Position numbers and translations under genes: made by a program. This document shows positions 48,238 to 56,665 of a stretch of DNA of 64,000 bases, piece by piece. The stretch is from PALSA-129 sp963842505 (GTDB taxonomy: Bacteria > Acidobacteriota > Terriglobia > Bryobacterales > Bryobacteraceae). The stretch is from the NCBI GenBank assembly GCA_963842505.1, contig CAWJGZ010000001.1, forward strand, positions 620,001-684,000, read 5' to 3'. Each line of letters opens with the position of its first letter. Positions within the stretch are counted from its first letter, which is position 1. The notes beneath the pieces were generated by a model. It was not told the DNA's origin and searched no databases. It worked only from the letters and a program-made list of their open reading frames with translations.

Positions 48238-48563
48238 TTTAGGCGACTCAATTCGTGGACACGTCACGGAAGCGCCTGCTGTTCTATACTACTGCGTCTT
48301 TGTTTCTTTGCGGGCCGCGAAGATTTTTCCGCGGCCCAAGTCCGTAGGACGAAAGAGAATAGCCCAGTGCGCCAGCACTGGGAACCCCGCGCAAGACCAT
48401 TAGCCCCGGAACGGGACGTAAGAATCCGGGCCCGCTCGCACCTTTCGCCCCGTTCCGGGGCTGGTCAATAGGCGACCTGGACCCCGGCTCGCGCCCTGGG
48501 CTGTCATCTTTCGCCCTTTGGGCTCTTTTAGAAGTACGCTGGTTGCGGCTTGCCGCGCTGTGG
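48238..48563. repeat. Gap of large GC-rich palindromes
   Basis: No gene. A hairpin CCCAGTGC/GCACTGGG (48363-48382) is followed by a 14-bp perfect stem AGCCCCGGAACGGG (48402-48415) with its inverse at 48449-48462 around a 33-nt loop, then more stem-forming sequence up to about 48530 (CCCGGCTCGCGCCCTGGG, GCCCTTTGGGC). It looks like a multi-stem extragenic repeat unit. It could fold as an RNA if transcribed. Confidence 0.65.
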
Positions 48564-49418
48564 CTATTGTTGGCCCGTCGGCTTAGCGGCGGCGGGCTTG
48601 GCCGCCGGCGCGGGTTTCGGCTTCGGCGCCCAGAAAGCCGGATCGGCCGTGATGTATTCCTTCGGTGGATTGCTCATCTTGGCGTTGACCGCGAACAGCG
48701 TGCTTTCGGTGCTGATCTCGATATCCGCCGCCAGTTTGTTGACCCGCGCCAGGTTCTCCGGGCCGAAAGCGTCGGCCATGCTCATGGTTCCCGGCGTCGG
48801 GTCCATCGCCTTGAGCGAATCCACCCCGGTCAAGATCAGGTAGGTCCCGGCGGGCATGCCGGAGTTCACGCTGTAGATCACCCGGCGCTGCTTGCTCCCG
48901 GTCTTTGTCCATGCCGCGTTCACCAGTCTCCTCATCTCCGTAAAGTCCGCCCCGTGGCCCAGACGCACTCGCACCGTGTTGACGGCCACGAAGCGCACCT
49001 TGGCCAGGTCCGCCGGCACGGGCGTGTAGCTAATGTCCGGCTGGTAGGTGGCGATCATGCCGCGCTCGCCCGTGCGCAATTCTCCATCCTGGACATCCAG
49101 CAGGTCCAGCGTGCTCTTCAACGGCTCTGCCTCGGTCAGGTGAATGGCCTTTTCCATCGATTCGTACGTATCGTACCTTTCGACAAACCAGGCCTGATTC
49201 GTGCCGGTCATGGCTTCCCACGCCAGATAGTTCGGGTATCCGCTCTTGGAGAAGGCGCGAACATACGCCGCCTCCACCTTTTCGTGCGCCGCGCCCTTTC
49301 CGGATTTAATATCCTCGCGGAAGATCCGCAGCAAGTGAGATGGTTCCTGTGCCTGAATGAGCGAGGCCCCGGACAGCAAGAGACCCGCCGCAACGATGTG
49401 CATGCCTGTGCGTTTCAT
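48564..49418 (-). CDS. Secreted protein of unknown function
   Basis: 284 aa with a signal peptide ending 'LIQAQ'. I do not recognise a named family. The mature part contains two similar alpha/beta stretches ('HLLRIFREDIKSGKGAAHEKVEAAYVRAFSK' region and 'VRVRLGHGADFTEMRRLVNAAWTK'), which suggests two dimeric alpha-beta-barrel-like modules. The C terminus is a Pro/Ala/Lys-rich tail. GAGGGG lies upstream of the ATG, so this gene has a normal leader. Similar proteins seem common in Solibacter-type genomes (recollection, not checked). Confidence 0.75.
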   Translation of the reverse strand: MKRTGMHIVAAGLLLSGASLIQAQEPSHLLRIFREDIKSGKGAAHEKVEAAYVRAFSKSGYPNYLAWEAMTGTNQAWFVERYDTYESMEKAIHLTEAEPLKSTLDLLDVQDGELRTGERGMIATYQPDISYTPVPADLAKVRFVAVNTVRVRLGHGADFTEMRRLVNAAWTKTGSKQRRVIYSVNSGMPAGTYLILTGVDSLKAMDPTPGTMSMADAFGPENLARVNKLAADIEISTESTLFAVNAKMSNPPKEYITADPAFWAPKPKPAPAAKPAAAKPTGQQ

Positions 49419-49514
49419 TTTGTAATCCCCTCAATAGGTTTCGATCTCCGGGGGTTTTGACTGCCCCGGTGTTCGCCAAGTATACACTGTCCGAACCCTC
49501 CTCAGGGAACTTTT

Positions 49515-50822
49515 TTAGGCGCTGGCGTTCTCCGGATCGGGCTGGCCCTCGGCCCGTGCCGCTCGCATCGCCCGTGCCCCCGCCCATAGCACCAGCGCCA
49601 GCACCAGCGCCAGCGCCGGGACCACGTACATGGCTTGATGCAGCCCGATGGCTTTGGCCGCTTCGGTCACCGCGGCGGCGCCCGCGGCACGGCACGCCAG
49701 GCGGTCGCTCAACATGCCGGTGAGCAAAGGGCCGAAGGCCGCGCCGCCCAGGTAGGTCACCAGCAGATAGACCGCCATGGCGGAGCCCCGCTGGCGCGCC
49801 GGGACGATGTCGTTGATAGCTGCGTAGACCAATCCGTAGTACATCTGCAACAGGCCGTAGGCGGGCATCAGGAGCGCGAGCGCGGCGGCGGCGCTTCCCG
49901 CTGGCATGTGAATGGCGATGGCCGCCAGAGGCGCCGCTCCGAGCGATGCGGCCGCGGCCAGCAGCAGGCGGCCATTGGCCCGCCGGCGGATCACGCGGTC
50001 GCCCCATGCGCCTGCCGCCAGGGCCCCCAGAATGCCTGCCGCTCCCGACCCCACGCCCGACCAGATGCCCGCCTGTCCCACCGCCAGGCCGTGATAGCGC
50101 ATCAGCAGCGCCGGAAGAAAATTGCTGAAACTGTAGAGCGCGAAATTCAAAATGGCGCCGGATGCGGAGATCCATGCGAGCGCCGGAATGCGCAGCAGGG
50201 CCAGTGGGGCAGGCGGTGCCGCCTGCCGGGCCCGTCGACGGACGATTTCTTCACCGGTTCCGCGCGACGGCTCCTGCAACCAGAGCAGCGCCGGCGCCAG
50301 CAACAGCCCGGGCGCCGCGGCCACCCCCAGCGCGATGCGCCAACCGTGGGCCTGCGCCACCGGACCGGTGATGGCCGCGCTCAGCATCACGCCCACTGGC
50401 ACCGCCATCATGAAACCGGCCATGGCGCGGGCGCGCCGCGCGGCGGGCGTCAGGTCGCTGATCCAACTGTTGGCTGCCGGCGCGCAGACCGCTTCGCCAA
50501 TCCCCACTCCCAACCGGGAAGCCGCCAGCAGCGCGTAGCTCGCGGCCAAGCCGCCCAATCCGGTCAGCCCGGCCCACACGGCCACGCCGATCGCGAGCAG
50601 CTTCCGGCGGCTCCACGTATCGGCCAGGCGGCCCATCGGCAGCCCGGCCACGGCGTAGAGCACGATAAAGACGGTGCTCAGCCCGCCCAATTGGGCATCG
50701 GAGAGCGCGAACTGGTGGCGCAAAGGCTCCGCCAGCGCGGCCAGCGCCTGGCGGTCGTAGTAATTGAGGACGTTGACGAAAAAAAGAACGGCCAGTGCCG
50801 GTCCCGCCGCCTTGGATCTCAC
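49515..50822 (-). CDS. MFS transporter (spinster-like)
   Basis: 435 aa with about 12 hydrophobic helices. Conserved MFS loop 'GLPMGRLADTWSRRKLLA' between helices 2 and 3, opening 'VNVLNYYDRQALAAL' as in spinster/AAHS-like carriers, and 'GIGEAVCAPAANSWISDL' in helix 4. Substrate not inferable; spinster-like members move lipids or organic anions. Start appears to be GTG at 50822. Separated by 135 bp from the DUF4097 gene on the same strand. Confidence 0.88.
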   Translation of the reverse strand: MRSKAAGPALAVLFFVNVLNYYDRQALAALAEPLRHQFALSDAQLGGLSTVFIVLYAVAGLPMGRLADTWSRRKLLAIGVAVWAGLTGLGGLAASYALLAASRLGVGIGEAVCAPAANSWISDLTPAARRARAMAGFMMAVPVGVMLSAAITGPVAQAHGWRIALGVAAAPGLLLAPALLWLQEPSRGTGEEIVRRRARQAAPPAPLALLRIPALAWISASGAILNFALYSFSNFLPALLMRYHGLAVGQAGIWSGVGSGAAGILGALAAGAWGDRVIRRRANGRLLLAAAASLGAAPLAAIAIHMPAGSAAAALALLMPAYGLLQMYYGLVYAAINDIVPARQRGSAMAVYLLVTYLGGAAFGPLLTGMLSDRLACRAAGAAAVTEAAKAIGLHQAMYVVPALALVLALVLWAGARAMRAARAEGQPDPENASA

Positions 50823-50957
50823 TGGCCGCTCATGCCGCGAAAAACCCAGACACCCTGGCCGCCGGTGACCGCCCGCAAACTCGGATTGAGAAAAATGTTT
50901 TATCTGCGCTCATCGGCGTCTCAAAATGTTCTCTGGCGGCCTCTTCAGCAACCTCTG

Positions 50958-52379
50958 CTACATCTTGATCTCAGTTTCCTTGAGATCCTTGAGTTGTTTC
51001 TCCAGCTTACCCTTGTCGGCGGCCGCGCCGGAATCCGCGCTGGGCGCGTTTCCTTCCTTGCGCACCGAAATCGAGCCGTGTTCGGTGGTGATGTGGATGG
51101 TGGGTCCGTTGCCCACCTGGCCTTTGATGGTGGCGCTTCTCCCGTCCGATTCCTGGCGAAGTTGCGAGCCATACTCGTTGTCTGCCTCGCCGTGCTGGAC
51201 GGTGGCGTCCAACTGGAAGGACGCCCTATCCGGCAGCACCAGTTCGATGCGGCCGGAGCCGGCACGCGCTTCGATGGAGGCTAGCGGCACATGTCCGGGA
51301 TGCAATTCGACATCGCCGCGGACGGTTTCGAGTTCCAGCGATTGCGTGAACTGCTCGATGCGGACGTCGCGCGAGTTGGCCACCAGGCGCACCGGCCCCA
51401 CCAGGTCGGTGCCGTTGAATTCGCTGAGGTCCATGGTGATGTGGCCCGGCACGGCGGCCACGTTGAGCTCGGTCGCGCGCGCGCCTTCGAGTTGCAGCGG
51501 CTTGGACAGCTTCTTGAAATCCAGGTTGCCGTTGTATGCGCCGCTGATGGTCACCTGGCCGTCGATATTTTCCAGTTCGATATCGGAGCCGCGGCCCTGC
51601 ACGTCCAGCCGGCCTTTCATATCCACGGCGCGGATCAGATCGCTCTTGGCCATGTCGAGGCGCACGTTGCCTCCCACGCGGGCCAGGCGGACGTCGCCCC
51701 GATCGGAGGCCAGCTCCACGTCGCCGCCGACGTCGGTAATATCGAAATCGCCATTGTGGCCGCGCGCCTCAACCGCCAGGGAGCGTGGCACGGTGACGTC
51801 GAGTTCGTCGGAAATCTGCTGGCTATCCGGGGCGTGATCCTGGTTGGTGCGGATCAGCAGCCGGTCGCCCTGCGGAACGAGATCGACCGGGGTGTTGCCG
51901 TTGGTGCGGTCGGCTTCTTGGCGGGAGTAGGTGCGAACGGTCTTGTGGCCGTTGACCGTGATCTCCTGGACATCGGCGCCAGTCACCCGGATGTTGCCGC
52001 GCGGGTTTTCAAACACGATGCGCTTCACCCCGGCGGCGGGCGCGGTGGCCGCGACAGGGTAATCGAACTGCGCTCCCCACCATTCCAGGCCGGGGTCGAT
52101 ATGCCAAAGGACGCCGTTTTGGCGCGCCGCCCAGGCGAGCGAGCCGGCCATGCAGATGAGGATCACCAGCACGATTTCGCCGCCGGTGAATCCGCCCAGG
52201 CGCGCGTCGCGCCAGAAGGCCACTTCGATCAGCCGCAGCAGGCCCCAGCCGATCAGAAGAAACGGCCAGTACTGTGCCACGATATCGAAAACAGGCGCTT
52301 CCGGATGGAGATTCCGCCAGAGGAAAAAGCCGCCGATGATCAACAGGATCAGGGGTCCGGTGAGCGATCGCCTTCTCAT
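50958..52379 (-). CDS. DUF4097-type adhesin-like membrane protein
   Basis: 473 aa. Two or three N-terminal membrane helices ('GPLILLIIGGFFLWRN', 'YWPFLLIGWGLLRLI', 'IVLVILICMAGSLAWA') like the LiaI/LiaF family. The following 330 residues are a right-handed beta-helix-like array with repeating 'GDVELASDRGDVRLARVGGNVRL', 'GRLDVQGRGSDIELENIDGQV' units (DUF4097). The C terminus is charged ('KGKLEKQLKDLKE'). Last gene of the ECF-sigma operon, so it is probably an envelope-stress effector. It overlaps the next upstream gene by 4 nt. Confidence 0.85.
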   Translation of the reverse strand: MRRRSLTGPLILLIIGGFFLWRNLHPEAPVFDIVAQYWPFLLIGWGLLRLIEVAFWRDARLGGFTGGEIVLVILICMAGSLAWAARQNGVLWHIDPGLEWWGAQFDYPVAATAPAAGVKRIVFENPRGNIRVTGADVQEITVNGHKTVRTYSRQEADRTNGNTPVDLVPQGDRLLIRTNQDHAPDSQQISDELDVTVPRSLAVEARGHNGDFDITDVGGDVELASDRGDVRLARVGGNVRLDMAKSDLIRAVDMKGRLDVQGRGSDIELENIDGQVTISGAYNGNLDFKKLSKPLQLEGARATELNVAAVPGHITMDLSEFNGTDLVGPVRLVANSRDVRIEQFTQSLELETVRGDVELHPGHVPLASIEARAGSGRIELVLPDRASFQLDATVQHGEADNEYGSQLRQESDGRSATIKGQVGNGPTIHITTEHGSISVRKEGNAPSADSGAAADKGKLEKQLKDLKETEIKM

Positions 52380-52777
52380 ACGGAGCCTCCTTCGCCGCTT
52401 GCGGGCTTGGATGGCGGGGCATCCGCGCGCGGCGGCGCGCTCGTTCCGAATCCGCCTTTAGCCGGCTCGGAGGGGGAACCGGCGCTGCTTGGGGCCGCCG
52501 CCGCGGGCGCCGCGGCTGGCGGCGTCTGGCTGTAAGGACTCTGCGAGTAACCGCTGCCGCTGTAACCGCGCGATTGCGCCGGCGCCGGCGGAGGCGGCGC
52601 TGAGGTTTCCACGCTGCGTTTCAACAGGCTCAGCAAACCGAAGACAATCAGAATTACCGGCCAGGTCTGGTCAAAACGGAAGCGCGTAAAATTATTCAGC
52701 GCGAACAATGCGCCGATGGTGATCAGGCAAATGGGGCCGCGAATGGCACGGACTACCGATCCGTTATAGTCCTTCAT
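52376..52777 (-). CDS. Small LiaI/LiaF-TM-like (DUF5668-type) protein
   Basis: 133 aa from the ATG at 52777 with AAGGAGG upstream. Two N-terminal hydrophobic segments ('GPICLITIGALFALNNF', 'WPVILIVFGLLSLL') resemble the membrane part of LiaI/LiaF-like proteins. The remaining 80 residues are a Pro/Ser/Ala/Gly-rich tail without secondary structure. It overlaps both neighbours, as expected in the ECF operon. Confidence 0.75.
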   Translation of the reverse strand: MKDYNGSVVRAIRGPICLITIGALFALNNFTRFRFDQTWPVILIVFGLLSLLKRSVETSAPPPPAPAQSRGYSGSGYSQSPYSQTPPAAAPAAAAPSSAGSPSEPAKGGFGTSAPPRADAPPSKPASGEGGSV

Positions 52778-53468
52778 GGCGTCCCTCCTTTTGGGCGGTG
52801 TCTTCCCCAAAGAACCTTCCGGCCAGCAGATAGACTCCCAGGGCGATCAGAAGCACCGGCCAGAAACGCGCCACGCGCTCAAAATCGAAGAGATCGAGCG
52901 TGTGCAGCAGCAACACCACGCCCAGGAGGATGAGCACGACGCCGGCCAAAGGAATGTGGCTTCGCCCGCCGCTCAGGTCGATGATGCTGGAGTATTCGTC
53001 CACCGGCTCGCCGGCCTGCCGTTTGCGCGCGGTGTGATACGCCTCGAAGGCCATGTACGCCCACCAGCCGATCACCAGGCCGACAAAGACCGCCTCCAGT
53101 CCATGGGCGGCGCGGGAGTCCGCGATGCTCATGAGCATGCCCCAGATGACCGCGTGGATCAAGCCCTTGGCGTATTGCCCGTTGTAAATGGCGCCGACTC
53201 CTGGAATGGTGCCCAGGAACAGCGCCAGTCCGGGCGATACGTCCGGGCGTGCGTAATTGCTGGCGCCGTCCGGGCTGCCGGGCGGTGCCGCGAAGGCTGG
53301 CGGCGGCGTCACCACCGGACCCGGAGCAGGCGCGGGTGGAGGCGCGGGAATGTGCTCCGCGCAGTATACGGTTCCTAAAGCATCCCGCCGGCAGGCGTCG
53401 CAAACCGGCTTGCCGCAGGTGCGGCAGTAAGCCGTGGCCGGTGTTTCTGGGTGATTCTGGCAGTTCAT
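52764..53468 (-). CDS. B-box zinc-finger membrane protein
   Basis: 234 aa. The N-terminal 'CQNHPETPATAYCRTCGKPVCDACRRD' region, continuing to 'VYCAEH', is a B-box-type zinc finger (Cys/His pairs at about residues 3-39). A Pro-rich linker is followed by hydrophobic helices: 'GLALFLGTIPGVGAIYNGQY', 'LIHAVIWGMLMSIA', and a C-terminal LiaI-like pair 'LAGVVLILLGVVLLLHTL', 'FWPVLLIALGVYLLAG'. The zinc finger would lie in the cytoplasm. It sits between the anti-sigma gene and the smaller LiaI-like gene. Confidence 0.83.
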   Translation of the reverse strand: MNCQNHPETPATAYCRTCGKPVCDACRRDALGTVYCAEHIPAPPPAPAPGPVVTPPPAFAAPPGSPDGASNYARPDVSPGLALFLGTIPGVGAIYNGQYAKGLIHAVIWGMLMSIADSRAAHGLEAVFVGLVIGWWAYMAFEAYHTARKRQAGEPVDEYSSIIDLSGGRSHIPLAGVVLILLGVVLLLHTLDLFDFERVARFWPVLLIALGVYLLAGRFFGEDTAQKEGRHEGL

Positions 53469-53477
53469 ATGTGTCCC

Positions 53478-54119
53478 CTAATGTCTTCCCCCGTTGGCAT
53501 CCGGCGATGGCACTCCTCCGGACGGAACCGGAGTAGAATTCGCCGGCAGCTTATGTTCGTCCGTCTTGCGATCGGGCGTGGCCTGCTGTGAGGCGGGCTG
53601 CTGCTCGGCGTTCTGTTGCTGCCACTCGTGCAACGTGGTTTGGATCTGATACACGATTTTCAAACTCTCAACAAACATCTGCGTGCGGGTCTTGACGCGA
53701 TCGATGCGGTCCGTCAGGCCGGACCACACCTTGGCCGGTTCCAGATCGGACATGCGCAATTGGCGCACCGGCGCCATCTGCGAAAGCAGCGAGAACGAGA
53801 GGATGGTCATGGCCGCGCCCATCGCGAATTTGGGCTGCAGGACCAGGCTGAACCACCCCGCCATCCGCTTCCCGAGGCTCCTGGACCGCGCTCTCTCTGT
53901 GTTCCACGGCGCATCGAAAAGAATCCGCGTGATAAGTTCCCGCGGCGGCTCGGCTTCCGCCACGGTCTTCATAAAGGCTACGGCGGCGGCGGAATCCCGC
54001 GCCAGTCCGGCGCACACGGGACATTCGGCGAAATGGCGCTCGAGCTCGGCTTTTTGGCCGGCCGGGAGCGTGCCATCCACGTAATCGCAGATCAGAATTT
54101 CAATCTCTGCGCAGTTCAT
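53478..54119 (-). CDS. Membrane anti-sigma factor (zf-HC2)
   Basis: 213 aa. Zinc-binding 'ERHFAECPVCAG' (HxxxCxxC, about residues 28-36) near the N terminus, a hydrophobic span at about 95-112 ('FAMGAAMTILSFSLLSQM'), and a Gln/Pro/Thr-rich outer tail. It overlaps the ECF sigma gene by 4 nt, so sigma and anti-sigma are made together. It would keep the sigma factor inactive at the membrane until an envelope signal. Confidence 0.88.
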   Translation of the reverse strand: MNCAEIEILICDYVDGTLPAGQKAELERHFAECPVCAGLARDSAAAVAFMKTVAEAEPPRELITRILFDAPWNTERARSRSLGKRMAGWFSLVLQPKFAMGAAMTILSFSLLSQMAPVRQLRMSDLEPAKVWSGLTDRIDRVKTRTQMFVESLKIVYQIQTTLHEWQQQNAEQQPASQQATPDRKTDEHKLPANSTPVPSGGVPSPDANGGRH

Positions 54120-54796
54120 ACCGCCAGCTTCTGCTTTCGCAACAGCCGGGTCAGTTCGGCCCGGCCCCGATTGATCCGCGATTTCACCGTGCCTTCGGGA
54201 ATTTGCAGCACTTCGGCGATTTCGCGATATTCCATTTCCTGCAGGTCGCGCAGGATGACTGCTTCCCGCAAATCCGGCGACAGCTTTTGCAGCGTCGCCT
54301 GCAGAATCTCACTAGCCTCGCGGCCGGCCAAGGCATGATCCGGGCGGACCGCCGCGGCGCCGCCGGCTTCCTCCATCATGGGCAGTTGTTCTTCAATCGA
54401 ATCGGTGACGCGCTCCTGCCGCGTGCGGCGATAATGATCGATCAGCAGGTTGCGCGTGACGCGGGCCAGCCATGTCGCGAAGGACCCTTCCAGGGAGCGA
54501 AAGGTCTTCAGCGTGCGAAAAACCCGCAGGAAAACTTCCTGGGTCAGGTCCTGCGCTTCCGAACCACTTCCCGTGAAGCGGTAGCACAGGCCGTAGACCC
54601 GCCGCGTATGCAGCCGGACGAGATCCTCCCACGCGGTTTCCTCTCCGCGCAGGCATCTTGAGACGAGGCTTGAATCCGGGTCCAAGGTACTTTCTACCAG
54701 ATTGCGGCCTCCGCGAACAGCCTCCAGGCTGCCGATCATACTCCCGACGGCCAGCCGGTTTGCGAAATCTCCAATTGCTACTGCCGCGGATGCCAT
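54116..54796 (-). CDS. ECF-type sigma factor heading an envelope operon
   Basis: 226 aa. Region 2: 'YRFTGSGSEAQDLTQEVFLRVFRTLKTFRSLEGSFATWLARVTRNLLIDHYRR'-type core, here in several conserved pieces. Region 4: 'LQEMEYREIAEVLQIPEGTVKSRINRGRAEL'. A 35-residue N-terminal extension precedes region 2, and the true start could be an in-frame ATG at about 54739. It leads the operon sigma, anti-sigma, B-box protein, LiaI-like, DUF4097 protein, which it probably transcribes itself. Confidence 0.91.
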   Translation of the reverse strand: MASAAVAIGDFANRLAVGSMIGSLEAVRGGRNLVESTLDPDSSLVSRCLRGEETAWEDLVRLHTRRVYGLCYRFTGSGSEAQDLTQEVFLRVFRTLKTFRSLEGSFATWLARVTRNLLIDHYRRTRQERVTDSIEEQLPMMEEAGGAAAVRPDHALAGREASEILQATLQKLSPDLREAVILRDLQEMEYREIAEVLQIPEGTVKSRINRGRAELTRLLRKQKLAV

Positions 54797-54834
54797 GGCA
54801 CTCGTTCTTTCATATAGAGAAACGAGGCCTTATC

Positions 54835-55941
54835 ATGATAGGTTCAATTTTTCCGGTATGCCAGCACTTTCGCGGCATACCGGGCGAGGAGGCGTCAATT
54901 CACCGCCATACCTGGAAATGGCTGGCCGGCTGCGCGCTGGCCGTAGCGGCCCTGGCGTGGACCTTGTACACCCGGTGGCCCAGGCGGGGCTTCGATTGGC
55001 AATTGGCCGCGGCCAGCGTGATGCGGCTCCGCTGGCACTGGCTGCTGATCTCGCTGGCGCCCATTTACGGCACCTATTGGGGCCGCGCGCTGCGTTGGGC
55101 AGTCTTTATGAAGCCGCTCAAGCCGCGGCCGTCGATGAGAAAGCTGATGGCTGCCACCATCATCGGCTTTACGGCCATCACCCTATTCGGGCGGGCGGGA
55201 GATTTTGTGCGGCCCTACCTGATCGCGGTCAAGGAGCAGGTGCCCGTGACGTCGCAATTGGCCGCCTGGCTGCTGGAGCGCGTATTCGACCTGTTAATGG
55301 CCTCTCTGCTGCTGGGCTTTGCGCTCAGCCGGGTGCGTGGCGCGGGCCTGCACGTGGGGCCCGTTTTTGCCTGGGTGCTGGCTTTCGGCGGAAGAATCGT
55401 CTGGATTTCGTGCATACTGGTGCTGGTGGTGTTGCTCAGCCTGCGGCATTTCGCTGAGCCGGCGCGGCGGCGGCTGATTGCCGCCTTCCACTTCCTGCCG
55501 GAAGCGCGCTTCCAACGGGTGGAGCGGTTTCTGACGGCATTGGTCCAGGGGGTGGAATCCACGCGCAGTGATGCCGCTCTGCTGCTGATCTTTTTCTATT
55601 CGGTGCTGGAATGGGCGTTGATCGCGGCCTGTTACTGGTGCGTAGTGCAGGCGTTTGCCGGAATGATTAATCTTACGTTTGTAGATGTTATGATCCTGAT
55701 GGGCTTTGTGTCGTTCGGAGGAGTGGTGCAGATCCCCGGCATCGGCGGCGGCACGCAAGTGGCGGCGGCCCTTGTGCTGACGGAACTGTTCGGAACCAAG
55801 CTGGAAGTCGCGACATCCTTGGCTGTATTTATCTGGATAATTACATTTGTAGTCATTGTGCCGGCTGGGCTGATCCTGGCGTTGAAAGAGGGGCTGGATT
55901 GGCACAGCCTGCGGCAACTGGGCCGGGAGGCGGCGAAATGA
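54835..55941 (+). CDS. Flippase-like (LPG synthase TM / UPF0104) membrane protein
   Basis: 368 aa from the ATG at 54835, preceded by ACGAGG. It has about eight transmembrane helices and the family marks 'GRALRWAVFMKPLKPRPSMRKLMAATIIGFTAI' region, 'GRAGDFVRPYLIA' and 'GFVSFGGVVQIPGIGGGTQVAAALVL'. The family comprises the membrane half of MprF-like proteins and lipid flippases; this one lacks the aminoacyl-transferase half. It is divergent from the ECF operon and overlaps nrdR by 4 nt. Confidence 0.85.
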   Translation: MIGSIFPVCQHFRGIPGEEASIHRHTWKWLAGCALAVAALAWTLYTRWPRRGFDWQLAAASVMRLRWHWLLISLAPIYGTYWGRALRWAVFMKPLKPRPSMRKLMAATIIGFTAITLFGRAGDFVRPYLIAVKEQVPVTSQLAAWLLERVFDLLMASLLLGFALSRVRGAGLHVGPVFAWVLAFGGRIVWISCILVLVVLLSLRHFAEPARRRLIAAFHFLPEARFQRVERFLTALVQGVESTRSDAALLLIFFYSVLEWALIAACYWCVVQAFAGMINLTFVDVMILMGFVSFGGVVQIPGIGGGTQVAAALVLTELFGTKLEVATSLAVFIWIITFVVIVPAGLILALKEGLDWHSLRQLGREAAK

Positions 55942-56399
55942 AGTGTCCGTTTTGTAACCATTCGCAGGACAAAGTGGTTGACTCGCGGGAAAGCAAGGAG
56001 GGCGATGCCATCCGGCGCCGTCGGGAATGCCTGTCGTGTGAGCGGCGCTTCACCACCTACGAGCGCATCGACGAAGTTCCTTACATGGTGATCAAGAAAG
56101 ACGGCCGCCGGGAGAAGTTCGACCGGCAGAAAGTGCTGGGTGGACTGCTGAAGGCCTGTGAGAAACGGCCGGTGGGCATGGCGAGGCTGTCGGAAGTCGT
56201 CAACCAGGTCGAATCCAAAGTCAGCGACTCGCCTGACCGGGAGATTTCTACTATAGAAATAGGAGAATTCCTCATGGAGAGTCTGCGGGATATGGACAAG
56301 ATTGCCTACGTGCGTTTTGCATCGGTCTACCGCGATTTTCAGGATGAGGAAGCTTTCTTCAATGAACTCAAGACCTTAATGCGGCACAAGCTGCCCTGA
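55938..56399 (+). CDS. nrdR: Transcriptional repressor NrdR
   Basis: 153 aa, standard length. Zinc ribbon 'MKCPFCNHSQDKVVDSR' with the second Cys pair in 'RRECLSCERRFTTYERI', then an ATP-cone ('VIKKDGRREKFDRQKVLGGLLKACEKRPV'). It represses ribonucleotide reductase genes when dATP is high. The ATG at 55938 overlaps the previous stop (ATGA). No nrd gene is in the window. Confidence 0.96.
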   Translation: MKCPFCNHSQDKVVDSRESKEGDAIRRRRECLSCERRFTTYERIDEVPYMVIKKDGRREKFDRQKVLGGLLKACEKRPVGMARLSEVVNQVESKVSDSPDREISTIEIGEFLMESLRDMDKIAYVRFASVYRDFQDEEAFFNELKTLMRHKLP

Positions 56400-56493
56400 A
56401 ACGCCATCTCGGGACCGGTTGCCGGGTGCGCGGCGGCCGGTGGGAAAAAATCGATGTAACCTAAACGTTTTTAAGACATCTTTAAAAATAGAG

Positions 56494-56525
56494 CTTAACT
56501 TTGCGGGGGAATGATGATATCATCA
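56494..56525 (+). promoter_or_regulatory. Candidate rpoD promoter with palindrome over the -10
   Basis: CTTAAC (56494-56499), an 18-nt spacer and TATCAT (56518-56523). A 14-bp perfect palindrome, TGATGATATCATCA (56512-56525), covers the -10. The leader to the GTG at 56666 would be about 135 nt and ends in GGAAGGTGAG. The -35 match is weak. Confidence 0.4.
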
Positions 56526-56665
56526 GTCGAAAGTCGAACCCCGAAATGCGGCCAACCTTGCGCACAGTTTGTGCCGAGCCAACAGGTTGAACTTTTTCCA
56601 GGCAATACCCCATTTTCAAGAAATCCGGCACTGCGGATGGAAGTTTATGGGGAAGGTGAGTCTTA

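Noticed and set aside
48363..48530. CRISPR-like array
   Set aside because: The block is palindromic stems of differing sequence; there are no regularly spaced direct repeats and no cas genes.
49635..51284. 549-codon plus-strand frame across the MFS and DUF4097 genes
   Set aside because: It crosses two real minus-strand genes and their gap and has no recognisable domain.
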